Below are positions 28,859 through 36,528 of a stretch of 64,000 nt of DNA, one piece after another. The position numbers and the translations under genes were made by a program. The stretch's first letter is position 1; the number at the start of each line of letters is the position of its first letter. Below the pieces are notes generated by a model that worked only from the letters and a program-made list of their open reading frames with translations, did not search any database and was not told the DNA's origin. This DNA comes from an uncultured Oscillospiraceae bacterium (GTDB lineage: Bacteria > Bacillota > Clostridia > Oscillospirales > Oscillospiraceae): contig CAKTQE010000002.1 in NCBI GenBank assembly GCA_934593275.1, positions 62,001-126,000 of the forward strand. The letters run 5' to 3'.

Positions 28859-30148
28859 TTATTTGAATTCGCCTTTTTTAGAGCCAAAATCAATGCCCGC
28901 CCCCCGGACAATGGCAGCACTTCTGCCGGGGGCAATGGGCAGCTGGGTGCCATCGGTTTTGAGGTAGGTCCAGTTCTCCTGGCTGTCGTTTCGCAGACCC
29001 AAAAGGGCGGGATTTTTGGGGTTCCGAACCACCGTACCCACCACGGTGTGCATGTCGTAATCTCCGGAAATCTGGTGGCGGTAAAGCCGGGCATCGGGCT
29101 GGATCAGTAGTCTTCTTCTGCCGATTTGCAGCACCCCGGCCATGGCCACAGGGGCTTTGCAATTCCAGCAGCAATGGCCTTTTTCGGCCTTTGCGGTGTC
29201 GTAAAAAACCTCCGCCCCGCACTTGGGGCAATGGCGAATGCCGCTCATCATATTGGCCGCCAAGTCCATCCAGCGTTTCTCCGTCACCCGCCGGTTTGGC
29301 TCAAGCCCGGTGGTGAAACTCTCGGTAAACAAATCCTTGAGTTCCTGGGGATAGACCTGCCAATAGGCAATGGCGTTGCCATGGACCGCCGGGTCCGGGC
29401 GGTTGCTGTCGTCCGCAGGGTCATAGATGAACACCGGATGGGTGCCATAGAGCATTTCCTGGGCGGGGATGTCCCAGCATCTGATATTGGACTCCCGTTT
29501 GCCCAGCAGCGGATGGGCAATGCAGAACAGGTGGAACAGCAGTACCGCCAGGGAAAACTGGTCCGTATACCGGGAGGGTTTGGCCTCCCCCCGAATGATT
29601 TCCGGGGCCATAAAGCCGTAAGTACCTTTCACCAGCCCCGGCATGTCCTTGGGGGCCACATTGTCGTTGTCGCAAATCAGCACATCCCCGGTGTCCGGGT
29701 CAAAGAACAGGTTGTTGTAGTTGATGTCCCGGTAGCAGTTGCCGGAGGCGTGAAGCTTTTCGTAGGCTCCGGCCAGGTTGTAGGCGGTGCGGCAGCGGGT
29801 ATAGAGGGACATCTCCACCCGGCATTTCAGCAAATCCACCAGGCCCTTGTAGTTTTTCTGCCGCAGGGGCATGATGTAGCCAAAGGTCTTTCCCTCCGGG
29901 GCAAAAATCAGGTCCTCCGGCCACAAAAAGGCCTTGTCCGGTGCGCCCATTTCCACCAGCCGTTTCAGAATTTCCAGCTGCTGGGGCAGGGCGGTTTGGG
30001 GAAAGTACCATTTGAGGGCCATCTTCGCCCCCTCGGTCTCCACCTCGTAAACCTCCCCCTGTCCCCCGGCCCCCAGCAGGGCCAGGACCTTATAAGAGAT
30101 CTGCGTCTGGGAGACCAGAACAGTCCCCGGCTGTAATTGTCCGTTCAT
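28859..30148 (-). CDS. Ser/Thr protein kinase with C-terminal zinc ribbon
   Basis: 429 residues, no membrane segment. Kinase core: glycine loop GAGGQGEVYEV, Lys46 in MALKWY, catalytic YRDINYNNLFF (D141, N146; Tyr replaces the His of HRD), metal Asp160 in CDNDN instead of DFG, and MAPEII. All catalytic residues are present, so it should be active. Residues 307-330 form a zinc ribbon (CPKCG ... CCWNC), and the last 100 residues (NPALLGLRNDSQENW ... PIAPGRSAA ... GIDFG) resemble a degenerate FHA-like beta sandwich; the latter is a guess. Start behind AGGAGTG. The kinase, vWA and PP2C genes together make a TerY-P type triad. Confidence 0.88.
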   Translation of the reverse strand: MNGQLQPGTVLVSQTQISYKVLALLGAGGQGEVYEVETEGAKMALKWYFPQTALPQQLEILKRLVEMGAPDKAFLWPEDLIFAPEGKTFGYIMPLRQKNYKGLVDLLKCRVEMSLYTRCRTAYNLAGAYEKLHASGNCYRDINYNNLFFDPDTGDVLICDNDNVAPKDMPGLVKGTYGFMAPEIIRGEAKPSRYTDQFSLAVLLFHLFCIAHPLLGKRESNIRCWDIPAQEMLYGTHPVFIYDPADDSNRPDPAVHGNAIAYWQVYPQELKDLFTESFTTGLEPNRRVTEKRWMDLAANMMSGIRHCPKCGAEVFYDTAKAEKGHCCWNCKAPVAMAGVLQIGRRRLLIQPDARLYRHQISGDYDMHTVVGTVVRNPKNPALLGLRNDSQENWTYLKTDGTQLPIAPGRSAAIVRGAGIDFGSKKGEFK

Positions 30149-30160
30149 TGTTTTTCACTC

Positions 30161-31081
30161 CTATGTTTTTTCTGATGAAGATTGGCTGTTGAAGTTTTTT
30201 TCACACGCTGTAGATCTCCACAAATCCCAAATAAAACCAAAAACCACATAGCCCATCATTCCTAGAACAAACTCCTGCCAAACCCATGTTCCAACCAATG
30301 GACTATCCCGACAAAAGGCTACTAGATCGGCCGCTGCAAATAATCCGCCTGCCGTGTATATCGCAGAATATGGGATCATAAGAAATCCTATAACTTCTTT
30401 CAGCAGAGGGCTTCTTGAAACCAATGCGCCGTATACACCGGGGTACCCCGCTCCCTCATAGGAAAAAAGGCTAAAAAGGCTCCACACATACAGTATAAAA
30501 TGTGCCAAACAAAGCAAAACGGAAAGAGTGCCATCTGTTTCCGCTACACCTGCGAATACCAGTACCAGTGCAATCGCATAGGAAATTGCCCCGTACAGCC
30601 CAATCACAAACATAATACGTGCGAAAATCGACATTCCCTGCCAGTGCTTGCCCGCAGAGGCAAGTACCGCATTTTGCTGTCGCTTCTGCCTTGCAGGCTG
30701 CTTTTCAGAGGGCTTTATTACCGGCTTCTCTTTCTTCTCCTGCCCAGCTATGGCCGGGGCCTGTGTACCCAGTGCCGTTTTCCAGAAGGTGCTGCTGATT
30801 TCCAGGGCGCATTCCTGCTGCATACCGTAGGCGTCCATCATTTCCCCGACCAGGCGGTGGTATTCCCGCTGCTGTTTTCGAGGGGCTTCGTCCCGGAGAG
30901 CCAGAATGCGGGTGTTTCCTCCGCATTTTAGAAAAATATCCAATTGATTTTTCTGCGCCCGGAGCTGTCCGCCGGAAAAATCCGCAAACAAACCGGAAAG
31001 CCGCCGCCCGTCCGCAAAGGCATCCGGATATGCTTCATAAATCTCCTTTAAGACCGACTCCGTGCTTTTCTTTTTGAACAC
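30161..31081 (-). CDS. membrane protein paralogue 1 with N-terminal helical domain
   Basis: 306 residues from a GTG at 31079-31081, 7 bp behind AGGAGGAG. Domain 1 (residues about 5-100) is helical: VLKEIYEAYPDAFADGRRLS, QKNQLDIFLKCG, and a last helix ending SSTFWKTALGTQAP. It resembles the 90-residue helical domain ending in W-x-x-ALG found at the ends of many clostridial multidomain signalling proteins. A Pro/Lys/Glu linker (residues about 103-135) leads to a C-terminal region with four or five membrane helices. The same gene is present three times in a row. Last of the three and 12 bp before the kinase. Function unknown; a membrane anchor or sensor for the kinase is inference. Confidence 0.8.
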   Translation of the reverse strand: MFKKKSTESVLKEIYEAYPDAFADGRRLSGLFADFSGGQLRAQKNQLDIFLKCGGNTRILALRDEAPRKQQREYHRLVGEMMDAYGMQQECALEISSTFWKTALGTQAPAIAGQEKKEKPVIKPSEKQPARQKRQQNAVLASAGKHWQGMSIFARIMFVIGLYGAISYAIALVLVFAGVAETDGTLSVLLCLAHFILYVWSLFSLFSYEGAGYPGVYGALVSRSPLLKEVIGFLMIPYSAIYTAGGLFAAADLVAFCRDSPLVGTWVWQEFVLGMMGYVVFGFIWDLWRSTACEKNFNSQSSSEKT

Positions 31082-31119
31082 GCCGCTCTCCTCCTGTCCC
31101 CCGGCTGTAATTGTCCGTT
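31082..31119 (-). pseudogene. remnant of the kinase gene 5' end before paralogue 1
   Basis: The first 23 bases of the kinase gene (ATGAACGG through CAGCCGGGG) are repeated exactly, complete with the AGGAG-type site, then jump to a sequence matching the kinase glycine-loop codons (GGGGGACAGG). The resulting short frame runs into paralogue 1 out of frame, so it might work as a leader peptide. Confidence 0.7.
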
Positions 31120-31141
31120 CATTGTTTTTCTCTCCTTCTTT

Positions 31142-31954
31142 CTACTGCCACATAGAGCCGTTCTTTTTTGTAGATTTAAAAAGTCTGACAAGCCAGACTA
31201 TGGTGTATAGCCAACAGGCGAAAACACCTATCGTAGGTCCATCTGTTAGAAACAAAAGAAATAGCCACCCAAATAGAACATCAAAAAAAGCAAAAGTGCT
31301 GAATAACTCAGAATATATGACTGATTCCTCTATCCAGGAAAGCTCCCTGGGAAGCATGTAGAAGACCTTTGCTCCAACATCCAACAGATAAATCCCGCCC
31401 AATAGATAAAGGTTCCACATATAATTTGCAAAACCATCTGTGATCATGACCTGTACCAACCGAATCGTACAGGCGATCACGCCATAGGCACCGACCACAA
31501 ACATCAGCCGCGCAAAGCCGGACATTTTCCCAAAGAGCTTCAGCAGTCCCTTTATTCGTTGCCCTCGTGGCTGCTTTTCCGATGGCTTTTTCGCCGGCTT
31601 CTCTTTCTGCTCCTGCCCACCCATGGCCGGGGCCTGTGTACCCAGTGCCGTTTTCCAGAAGATGCTGCTGATTTCCAGGGCGCGTTCCTGCTGCATACTG
31701 TAGGCGTCCGTCATTTCTCCGACCAGGCGGTGGAATTCCCGCTGCTGTATCCGAGGGGCTTCGTCCCGGAGGGCCAGAATGCGGGTGTTTCCTCCGCATT
31801 TCAGGAAAATATCCAATTGATTTTTCTGCGCCCGGAGCTGTCCGCCGGAAAAATCCGCAAACAAACCGGAAAGCCGCCGCCCGTCTGCAAAGGCATCCGG
31901 GTATGCTTCATAAATCTCCTTTAAGACCGACTCCGTGCTTTTCTTTTTGAACAC
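31142..31954 (-). CDS. membrane protein paralogue 2 with N-terminal helical domain
   Basis: 270 residues from GTG 31952-31954, chosen because it has the same AGGAGGAG spacing and the same first residues (FKKKSTESVLKE) as paralogue 1; an in-frame GTG at 32014 lies in a kinase remnant. The N-terminal helical domain is almost identical to that of paralogue 1, down to FWKTALGTQAP, but the membrane half is different and shorter (FARLMFVVGAYGVIACTIRLV, LYLLGGIYLLDVGAKVFYML, FAFFDVLFGWLFLLFL). So the cytoplasmic domain is conserved while the membrane part has diverged or been swapped. 60 bp upstream of paralogue 1. Confidence 0.78.
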   Translation of the reverse strand: MFKKKSTESVLKEIYEAYPDAFADGRRLSGLFADFSGGQLRAQKNQLDIFLKCGGNTRILALRDEAPRIQQREFHRLVGEMTDAYSMQQERALEISSIFWKTALGTQAPAMGGQEQKEKPAKKPSEKQPRGQRIKGLLKLFGKMSGFARLMFVVGAYGVIACTIRLVQVMITDGFANYMWNLYLLGGIYLLDVGAKVFYMLPRELSWIEESVIYSELFSTFAFFDVLFGWLFLLFLTDGPTIGVFACWLYTIVWLVRLFKSTKKNGSMWQ

Positions 31955-32048
31955 ACCGCTCTCCTCCTGCCCCCCGGACCCCAGCAGGGCCAGGACCTTG
32001 TAAAGAATCCACACCCGGAAGACCGGAACAGTCCCCCGGCTGTCATTG
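31955..32048 (-). pseudogene. degenerate copy of the kinase gene 5' end before paralogue 2
   Basis: About 90 bp align with the first 90 bp of the kinase gene: MNGQ start codons, then a stop after four codons, then small indels, then the codons for YKVLALLG and the glycine-loop region, where GGACAGGGGGAG has become GGGCAGGAGGAG, the ribosome binding site of paralogue 2. Confidence 0.75.
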
Positions 32049-32108
32049 ACCGTTCATTGCTTTTCCCATTGTTTTTCTGATGACCCACTGTAGTGGTTCT
32101 CTATTTTT

Positions 32109-33164
32109 CTACTTTTTGTGATAAGCGTATTTCTTGCACGCTATAGGCCTCCACCAAGCCCAAACAAAAGTAAACAAACCGTATGCCAGTAGGCCGAACG
32201 CTAGAAAATCGCCCCACGTTCCATCCAATATTGCATTCAAACAGAGACCATATACAGAGAAACCGCTGCTCGCCATGTAGAGAGTCCAATAAGAAGCAGC
32301 CACCATTGTTACCAATAGTGCTAATGGAAAGTCCGCTAATTTTGGCCGTGGGGTGATTATTGAAACAAGTGCGCCGTATACACCAAGGTACCCCGCTTCC
32401 TCATTGGAAAAAAGGCGAAAAAGGTACCACACATACAGCAGAAAATGTACCAGACAATACAAAACGGGAAAAGTGTCATCTGTTTCCGCTACACCTGTGA
32501 ATACCAGTACCAGTACAATCGCATAGGAAATTGCCCCATACAGCCCGATCACAAACATAATACGTGCGAAAATCGACATTCCCTGCCAGTGCTTGCCCGC
32601 AGAGGCAAGCACCGCATTTTGCTGTCGCTTCTGCCTTGCAGGCTGCTTTTCAGACGGCTTTTCAGAGGGCTTTATTACCGGCTTCTCTTTCTGCTCCTGT
32701 CCACCCATGGTCGGGGCCTGTGTACCCAGGGGCTTTTTCGCCGGCTTCTCGTTCTTCTCCTGCCCAGCCATGGTCGGGGCCTGTGTATCCAGGGGCTTTT
32801 TCGCTGGCTTCTCGTTCTTCTCCTGCCCAGCCATGGCCGGGGCCTGTGTACCCAGTGCCGTTTTCCAGAAGGTGCTGCTGATTTCCAGGGCAAGTTCCTG
32901 CCGCATACCGTAGGTATCCGTCATTTCTCCGACCAGGCGGCGGTATTCCCGCTGCTGTATCCGAGGGACTTCGTCCCGGAGGGCCAGAATACGGGTGTTT
33001 CCCCTGCATTCCAGAAAAATGTCCAATTGTTTTTTCTGCGCCCGGAGCTGCCCGCCGGAAAAATCCGCAATCAAACCGGAAAGCCGCTGCCCGTCCGCAA
33101 AGGCATCCGGGTATGCTTCATAAATCTCCTTTAAGACCGTCTCCATGCTTTTCTTTTTGAACAC
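32109..33164 (-). CDS. membrane protein paralogue 3 with repeat linker
   Basis: 351 residues from GTG 33162-33164 behind AGGAGGAG. First gene of the operon. N-terminal helical domain as in paralogues 1 and 2 (ETVLKEIYEAYPDAFADGQR to SSTFWKTALGTQAP). The linker is expanded by three 21-residue repeats (unit TQAPTMAGQEKNEKPAKKPL). The membrane half begins like paralogue 1 (KHWQGMSIFARIMFVIGLYG ... YAIVLVLVFTGVAETD), so paralogues 1 and 3 are the closer pair there. Five hydrophobic segments are visible. Function unknown. The high similarity over the first 300 bp of all three suggests recent duplication or gene conversion. Confidence 0.8.
   Translation of the reverse strand: MFKKKSMETVLKEIYEAYPDAFADGQRLSGLIADFSGGQLRAQKKQLDIFLECRGNTRILALRDEVPRIQQREYRRLVGEMTDTYGMRQELALEISSTFWKTALGTQAPAMAGQEKNEKPAKKPLDTQAPTMAGQEKNEKPAKKPLGTQAPTMGGQEQKEKPVIKPSEKPSEKQPARQKRQQNAVLASAGKHWQGMSIFARIMFVIGLYGAISYAIVLVLVFTGVAETDDTFPVLYCLVHFLLYVWYLFRLFSNEEAGYLGVYGALVSIITPRPKLADFPLALLVTMVAASYWTLYMASSGFSVYGLCLNAILDGTWGDFLAFGLLAYGLFTFVWAWWRPIACKKYAYHKK
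32708..32860 (-). repeat. 63-bp tandem repeats in paralogue 3
   Basis: Unit boundaries at 32708, 32771 and 32834, exactly 63 bp apart; the first two units differ at a few bases and the third is partial. Each encodes 21 residues of Lys/Pro/Glu-rich linker, so copy-number change keeps the frame. Confidence 0.9.
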
Positions 33165-33222
33165 GCCGCTCTCCTCCTGTCCCCCGGACCTGTACAAAGG
33201 ACGGGGGCGTTATCTTATGGCT

Positions 33223-33231
33223 ATTATAGCA
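33223..33231 (-). promoter_or_regulatory. extended -10 promoter of the TerY-type operon
   Basis: Minus strand TGCTATAAT (TATAAT at 33223-33228). No good -35 at 17 bp, so this fits an extended -10 or an activated promoter. A 6-bp inverted repeat CCCCCG/CGGGGG (33181-33186, 33202-33207) lies in the leader. Confidence 0.6.
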
Positions 33232-33259
33232 CACAGAACCGCCTCCATCATCTGCCAAG

Positions 33260-33308
33260 AACGACGTTATGGTGCGAATTTTGACGGTTCGCTGCTAAAA
33301 ACGACGTT
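33260..33308. promoter_or_regulatory. pair of AACGACGTT palindromes between divergent promoters
   Basis: AACGACGTT, itself palindromic around its central base, occurs at 33260-33268 and 33300-33308, 40 bp apart, between the promoters of the TerY-type operon and the histidine kinase operon. Candidate operator, possibly for the LytTR regulator next door. Confidence 0.45.
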
Positions 33309-33324
33309 TTTTTCTGGGCGCACC

Positions 33325-33352
33325 TTGCTTTCCCGGCGGTGTCATGTATAAT
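33325..33352 (+). promoter_or_regulatory. promoter of the histidine kinase/LytTR operon
   Basis: -35 TTGCTT (33325-33330), 16-bp spacer, -10 TATAAT (33347-33352). GGGAGGT follows before the kinase start at 33384. Confidence 0.65.
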
Positions 33353-33383
33353 AAACGTATAGAACAACTCCGGGAGGTAAGCA

Positions 33384-34727
33384 ATGTTTCCTCTGATTTT
33401 TCTCTGCAATTGCCTGGGTATCTTGGTGGGCAATCTGCTTTTGTTTTATACATCCGCCCGACTGGTGGAGCCGAAGCGGCCCCGGCTGTATGTGTGGGCG
33501 GCAAGTCTGCTGGGTCTTGCCATCTGGACCCTCAATAACTATTTGCTTCCGAGCCCTTCCCCTTTGCTGGATACCTTTACGGTGGTGTTTGCGGTGGTGA
33601 GCAGCTTCTGTGTTAGCCCCCGGGGGCAGAAATGGCAGGGTGCCGTGGCCACCCTGGGACTGGCGGTGCTGACCATTGCCATTATGTTTGTGGTCAGTCT
33701 GGTCGCCTTTCCCGTGGCCGAAAAGCTCCATATCCCCGCCCAGGTGCTGACAGACAGAAAACGATCCTTTGGCAATGCCATGATGTCTTTCCTGTGTCAG
33801 CCCATCTTTGCGCTGGTTTGCTTTTTCTATTACCGTCTGGTGAAAAACCGCCTTCCCCGGCTGCATCTTTCCCCTACGCTGCTGTTCCTCCTGCTCATCC
33901 CCATCAGCCAGGGGTTGCTGATGAATATTATCAACCGATTCCTATCCTATGGCATCAGCATTGGCGGCATCCGCCAACTCTACGGCCTGGCCGTCCTGCT
34001 GTCCGTTGCCGCAGACGTAGGCTTTGCTTTCGGAATGTGGAAAATCCAGCAGAGTGAGGAGCTGCGCCAGCAAGTACGCAGAGCCAACGAGCAGCTGGAA
34101 GTGCAGATGGGGTACTATCGGCAGCTGCAGGAGAGTATTCTCACCGTAAATCAGATCCGTCACGACCTGAACAACCAGCTTCAGGCCGCTTACCGCCTGA
34201 TGGATTCCGGCCAGACCGAGCTTGCACGGCAGCAGCTGACCCGGTTGCAGCGTGATGTTGGTCCCCGGGTCGGGCCACGGTTCACCAGCAATCTTTTGGT
34301 GGATGCGGTACTCTCTGACAAGGCCATGCTTTGCCGGGAGGAGGGCATTGCGCTGACCATCAGCACAGAACTGCCCGCCGAACTGCCGATAGAAAGCACC
34401 CACCTGTGCAGCATATTCTCGAATTTGCTGGACAACAGCATTCAGGGCGTTCTGAACAGCGATACGGCGCAGAAGCAAATCGAGCTGCAAGCATCGGTCC
34501 GTGGAAACTGCCTGATGATTCGCTGCACCAACCCCGCAAAAAAGCCCGTTCGGAGTCAAAGGCACGACCCCCTGCGAACCCACGGCCTGGGGCTGGGTAT
34601 TCTCAATACCATTGCCTCCAAATACAGCGGCACCCTGAACACCGAATATCGGGATGGCAGTTTCCGCACCGATCTGTGTATACCGCTGCCAGAAAAGACG
34701 GAAGGAGAAATGGCCCATGTGCAATAA
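33384..34727 (+). CDS. GHKL-domain sensor histidine kinase (AgrC-like)
   Basis: 447 residues. N-terminal half has six or seven membrane helices (from FPLIFLCNCLGILVGNLLLF to about residue 215). A linker coiled coil (SEELRQQVRRANEQLEVQ) leads to the phospho-acceptor motif QIRHDLNNQLQ (H260), typical of HPK10 peptide-sensing kinases. ATP-binding part: IFSNLLDNSIQGV (N box) and THGLGLGILNTIAS (G box). Such kinases often detect secreted peptides. It is coupled to the LytTR regulator by an 11-bp overlap. No peptide precursor gene is recognisable nearby. Divergent from the TerY-type operon, whose control it could share. Confidence 0.9.
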   Translation: MFPLIFLCNCLGILVGNLLLFYTSARLVEPKRPRLYVWAASLLGLAIWTLNNYLLPSPSPLLDTFTVVFAVVSSFCVSPRGQKWQGAVATLGLAVLTIAIMFVVSLVAFPVAEKLHIPAQVLTDRKRSFGNAMMSFLCQPIFALVCFFYYRLVKNRLPRLHLSPTLLFLLLIPISQGLLMNIINRFLSYGISIGGIRQLYGLAVLLSVAADVGFAFGMWKIQQSEELRQQVRRANEQLEVQMGYYRQLQESILTVNQIRHDLNNQLQAAYRLMDSGQTELARQQLTRLQRDVGPRVGPRFTSNLLVDAVLSDKAMLCREEGIALTISTELPAELPIESTHLCSIFSNLLDNSIQGVLNSDTAQKQIELQASVRGNCLMIRCTNPAKKPVRSQRHDPLRTHGLGLGILNTIASKYSGTLNTEYRDGSFRTDLCIPLPEKTEGEMAHVQ

Positions 34728-35448
34728 TCCCCAACAGTGGAATGTTTTTCTGTGTGATGACGAGCCGCTGGTTCTGGACCGTCTAGAGGAATTGTGTCAG
34801 AAAACCCTGCTGCCCCAGTTCAGCACCGTATTCCACTGCGCTGCCGGACCGGATGCCCTGCCAGACCCAGAGGTTCCGCTCCACATTGCGGTGCTGGACA
34901 TTGCATTGAAGCAGGACAGCGGTATCTCCCTGGCCCGGACCATTCTGAAAAACTGGCCTGATTGCCAGATCATTTTTGTCAGCGGCTACCCCCGGTATGT
35001 CAGCGATGTTTACGATGTTCCCCACCTGGGCATGGTTCTCAAGGAGCAGCTGGATACCCAGCTCCCCAAATTTCTTCTCCGGGCCGCTGCCAACCTCAGC
35101 AGCACCCAGGAGCAGACCCTGACCGTTCTGTCCAACAGAGTTCCTCTGGAAATTCTGCTCTCCTCTGTCCTCTATCTGGAACGGAATGACCATAGCACCT
35201 ACCTCCATCTTTTTTCCGGACACACCATCCGTACCCGGCAAAAAATCAGCGAAATTCTTTCTCAACCGGATACTCAAACCCTGTGCCGGTGCCATGTGAG
35301 CTATGCGGTGAATCTGCGCCATGTAAAAACCCACAACGTCCGTAAATTCTGCCTCATCAACGACGAGCAGATCCCCATCAGCCGCATTTACGCCCAATCC
35401 GCCCGCACCGCCTACTATGCGTACCTGCAAGGCTCCCTGCTGCAATGA
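34717..35448 (+). CDS. LytTR-family response regulator
   Basis: 243 residues from ATG 34717, which has AAGGAG 9 bp upstream and overlaps the kinase stop. Receiver: acidic pair in FLCDDEPLV, phospho-acceptor D61 in AVLDIALKQDSG, Lys in MVLKEQLD. C-terminal LytTR DNA-binding domain from about residue 145: RVPLEILLSSVLYLERNDHS, then CRCHVSYAVNLRHVKTH. LytTR regulators usually bind paired direct repeats upstream of targets. The receiver lacks some usual hydrophobic stretches but keeps the catalytic set. Confidence 0.9.
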   Translation: MCNNPQQWNVFLCDDEPLVLDRLEELCQKTLLPQFSTVFHCAAGPDALPDPEVPLHIAVLDIALKQDSGISLARTILKNWPDCQIIFVSGYPRYVSDVYDVPHLGMVLKEQLDTQLPKFLLRAAANLSSTQEQTLTVLSNRVPLEILLSSVLYLERNDHSTYLHLFSGHTIRTRQKISEILSQPDTQTLCRCHVSYAVNLRHVKTHNVRKFCLINDEQIPISRIYAQSARTAYYAYLQGSLLQ

Positions 35449-35462
35449 CCGGTAAAAGATTT

Positions 35463-35503
35463 ATGGGGCCAGCTCCTTTTGTGGAGCTGGCCCCTTGGGT
35501 CTT
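35463..35503. terminator. hairpin between convergent genes
   Basis: Perfect 12-bp arms (GGGGCCAGCTCC and complement, 35465-35494) with a 6-nt loop. The T runs on both sides are weak, so termination strength is uncertain. Confidence 0.65.
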
Positions 35504-35505
35504 TA

Positions 35506-36528
35506 TTATGCTAATTTGAACACCAGAGTTCCGATGACTTCATCGTCCCAATTGTAGTAATCCACAGTCAGGGTGTCGCCTACGGTGCCCTCTACACGCC
35601 AGGGCATACTGTGGAGTTTGCCCTGACCATCATCGACCCAGCCGCCGCCTTCTTTCCAGGTCACTTCCCGGGCTTCTGCCTTTTTTAAGGAGGAGAAGAT
35701 GGTCTCATCCGTGATTTCATCGTCGAATTCCAGCATGGTGCCGGTGGCGGTTTCGTTCATCGTAATGCTGCGGACGATCATTCCGGCTACTGCGTTGGGG
35801 TCCTGGGCGTAGAGGACCTTGCTCTCCCCCTCCGGGGCCTCAGTCACCGGGAATTTCAGCTCCACCCGCTGAATGTTTTCTTCACCGGTGCCATGCTCCC
35901 AGGCGATCACACGGCAGGCAGCTTCCGTCACGGTCACGTTGGGATCCCGCTGTCCGGAAACCAGAATGGTGGCCTCGCTGTCAGACTGGTTCTTAATCAG
36001 CACATCGGCAACCGCCACACCCAGTTCCTCCCGGTTGGCAATATCCGCCATGATCCGCAGAATTTTTTTCCCCTTGCTGTCGGCATACTCCTGAATGGTC
36101 TGGGAGCCTGACAGGCCGATTTCGCTGACGGATTGGTCCGGCTCTACATAGTCCGGCATCAGGATGTAGTTATCGCCGCCGGAAACCCCCACCGTGACCA
36201 TAAAGTAGCCCTTGTCAAACAGGGTCTCTACCACAGAACAGCTCCAATCCTGTCTTGTTTCCTGAACGGTTTGGGTCTCGATATATTCCGTTGCCGTCTG
36301 GGGCAGTTCATTATAGTGTCCCCTGGTCATGTCCCAAATGCCCAGATAGCAGCCCGCCGCATAGGCCGTCACGCTCAGAATAGAAATTACCAGGGCAGCT
36401 ACCAGCAGCATTTTTCCAAAGCGTTTTCCCTTGGGCTTCACCGTTTCAAATTTTCCCATATTCTGTACCTCCAGGATGTACTCATCCGCAATATTGCCAA
36501 ATTGGCTTAAAAAGTCAAAGGATCTCAC
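35506..36528 (-). CDS. membrane protein paired with an ECF sigma factor (probable anti-sigma factor)
   Basis: 340 residues from GTG 36526-36528, which overlaps the sigma stop (GTGA) and uses AAAGGAGGAG. A cytoplasmic N-terminal helix (SFDFLSQFGNIADEYILEVQ), one membrane segment (MLLVAALVISILSVTAYAAG, residues about 45-65), then a 275-residue extracytoplasmic beta-rich domain with no Cys pairs or catalytic motif I recognise. The layout resembles DUF4179-type anti-sigma factors of Clostridia. The cytoplasmic part is short, so how it would hold the sigma factor is unclear. Immediately co-translated with the sigma gene. Confidence 0.7.
   Translation of the reverse strand: MRSFDFLSQFGNIADEYILEVQNMGKFETVKPKGKRFGKMLLVAALVISILSVTAYAAGCYLGIWDMTRGHYNELPQTATEYIETQTVQETRQDWSCSVVETLFDKGYFMVTVGVSGGDNYILMPDYVEPDQSVSEIGLSGSQTIQEYADSKGKKILRIMADIANREELGVAVADVLIKNQSDSEATILVSGQRDPNVTVTEAACRVIAWEHGTGEENIQRVELKFPVTEAPEGESKVLYAQDPNAVAGMIVRSITMNETATGTMLEFDDEITDETIFSSLKKAEAREVTWKEGGGWVDDGQGKLHSMPWRVEGTVGDTLTVDYYNWDDEVIGTLVFKLA

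Noticed and set aside
32708-32860. Regular 63-bp repeats considered as a CRISPR array
   Set aside because: Units are contiguous without unique spacers, stay in frame inside a gene, and no cas genes are present.
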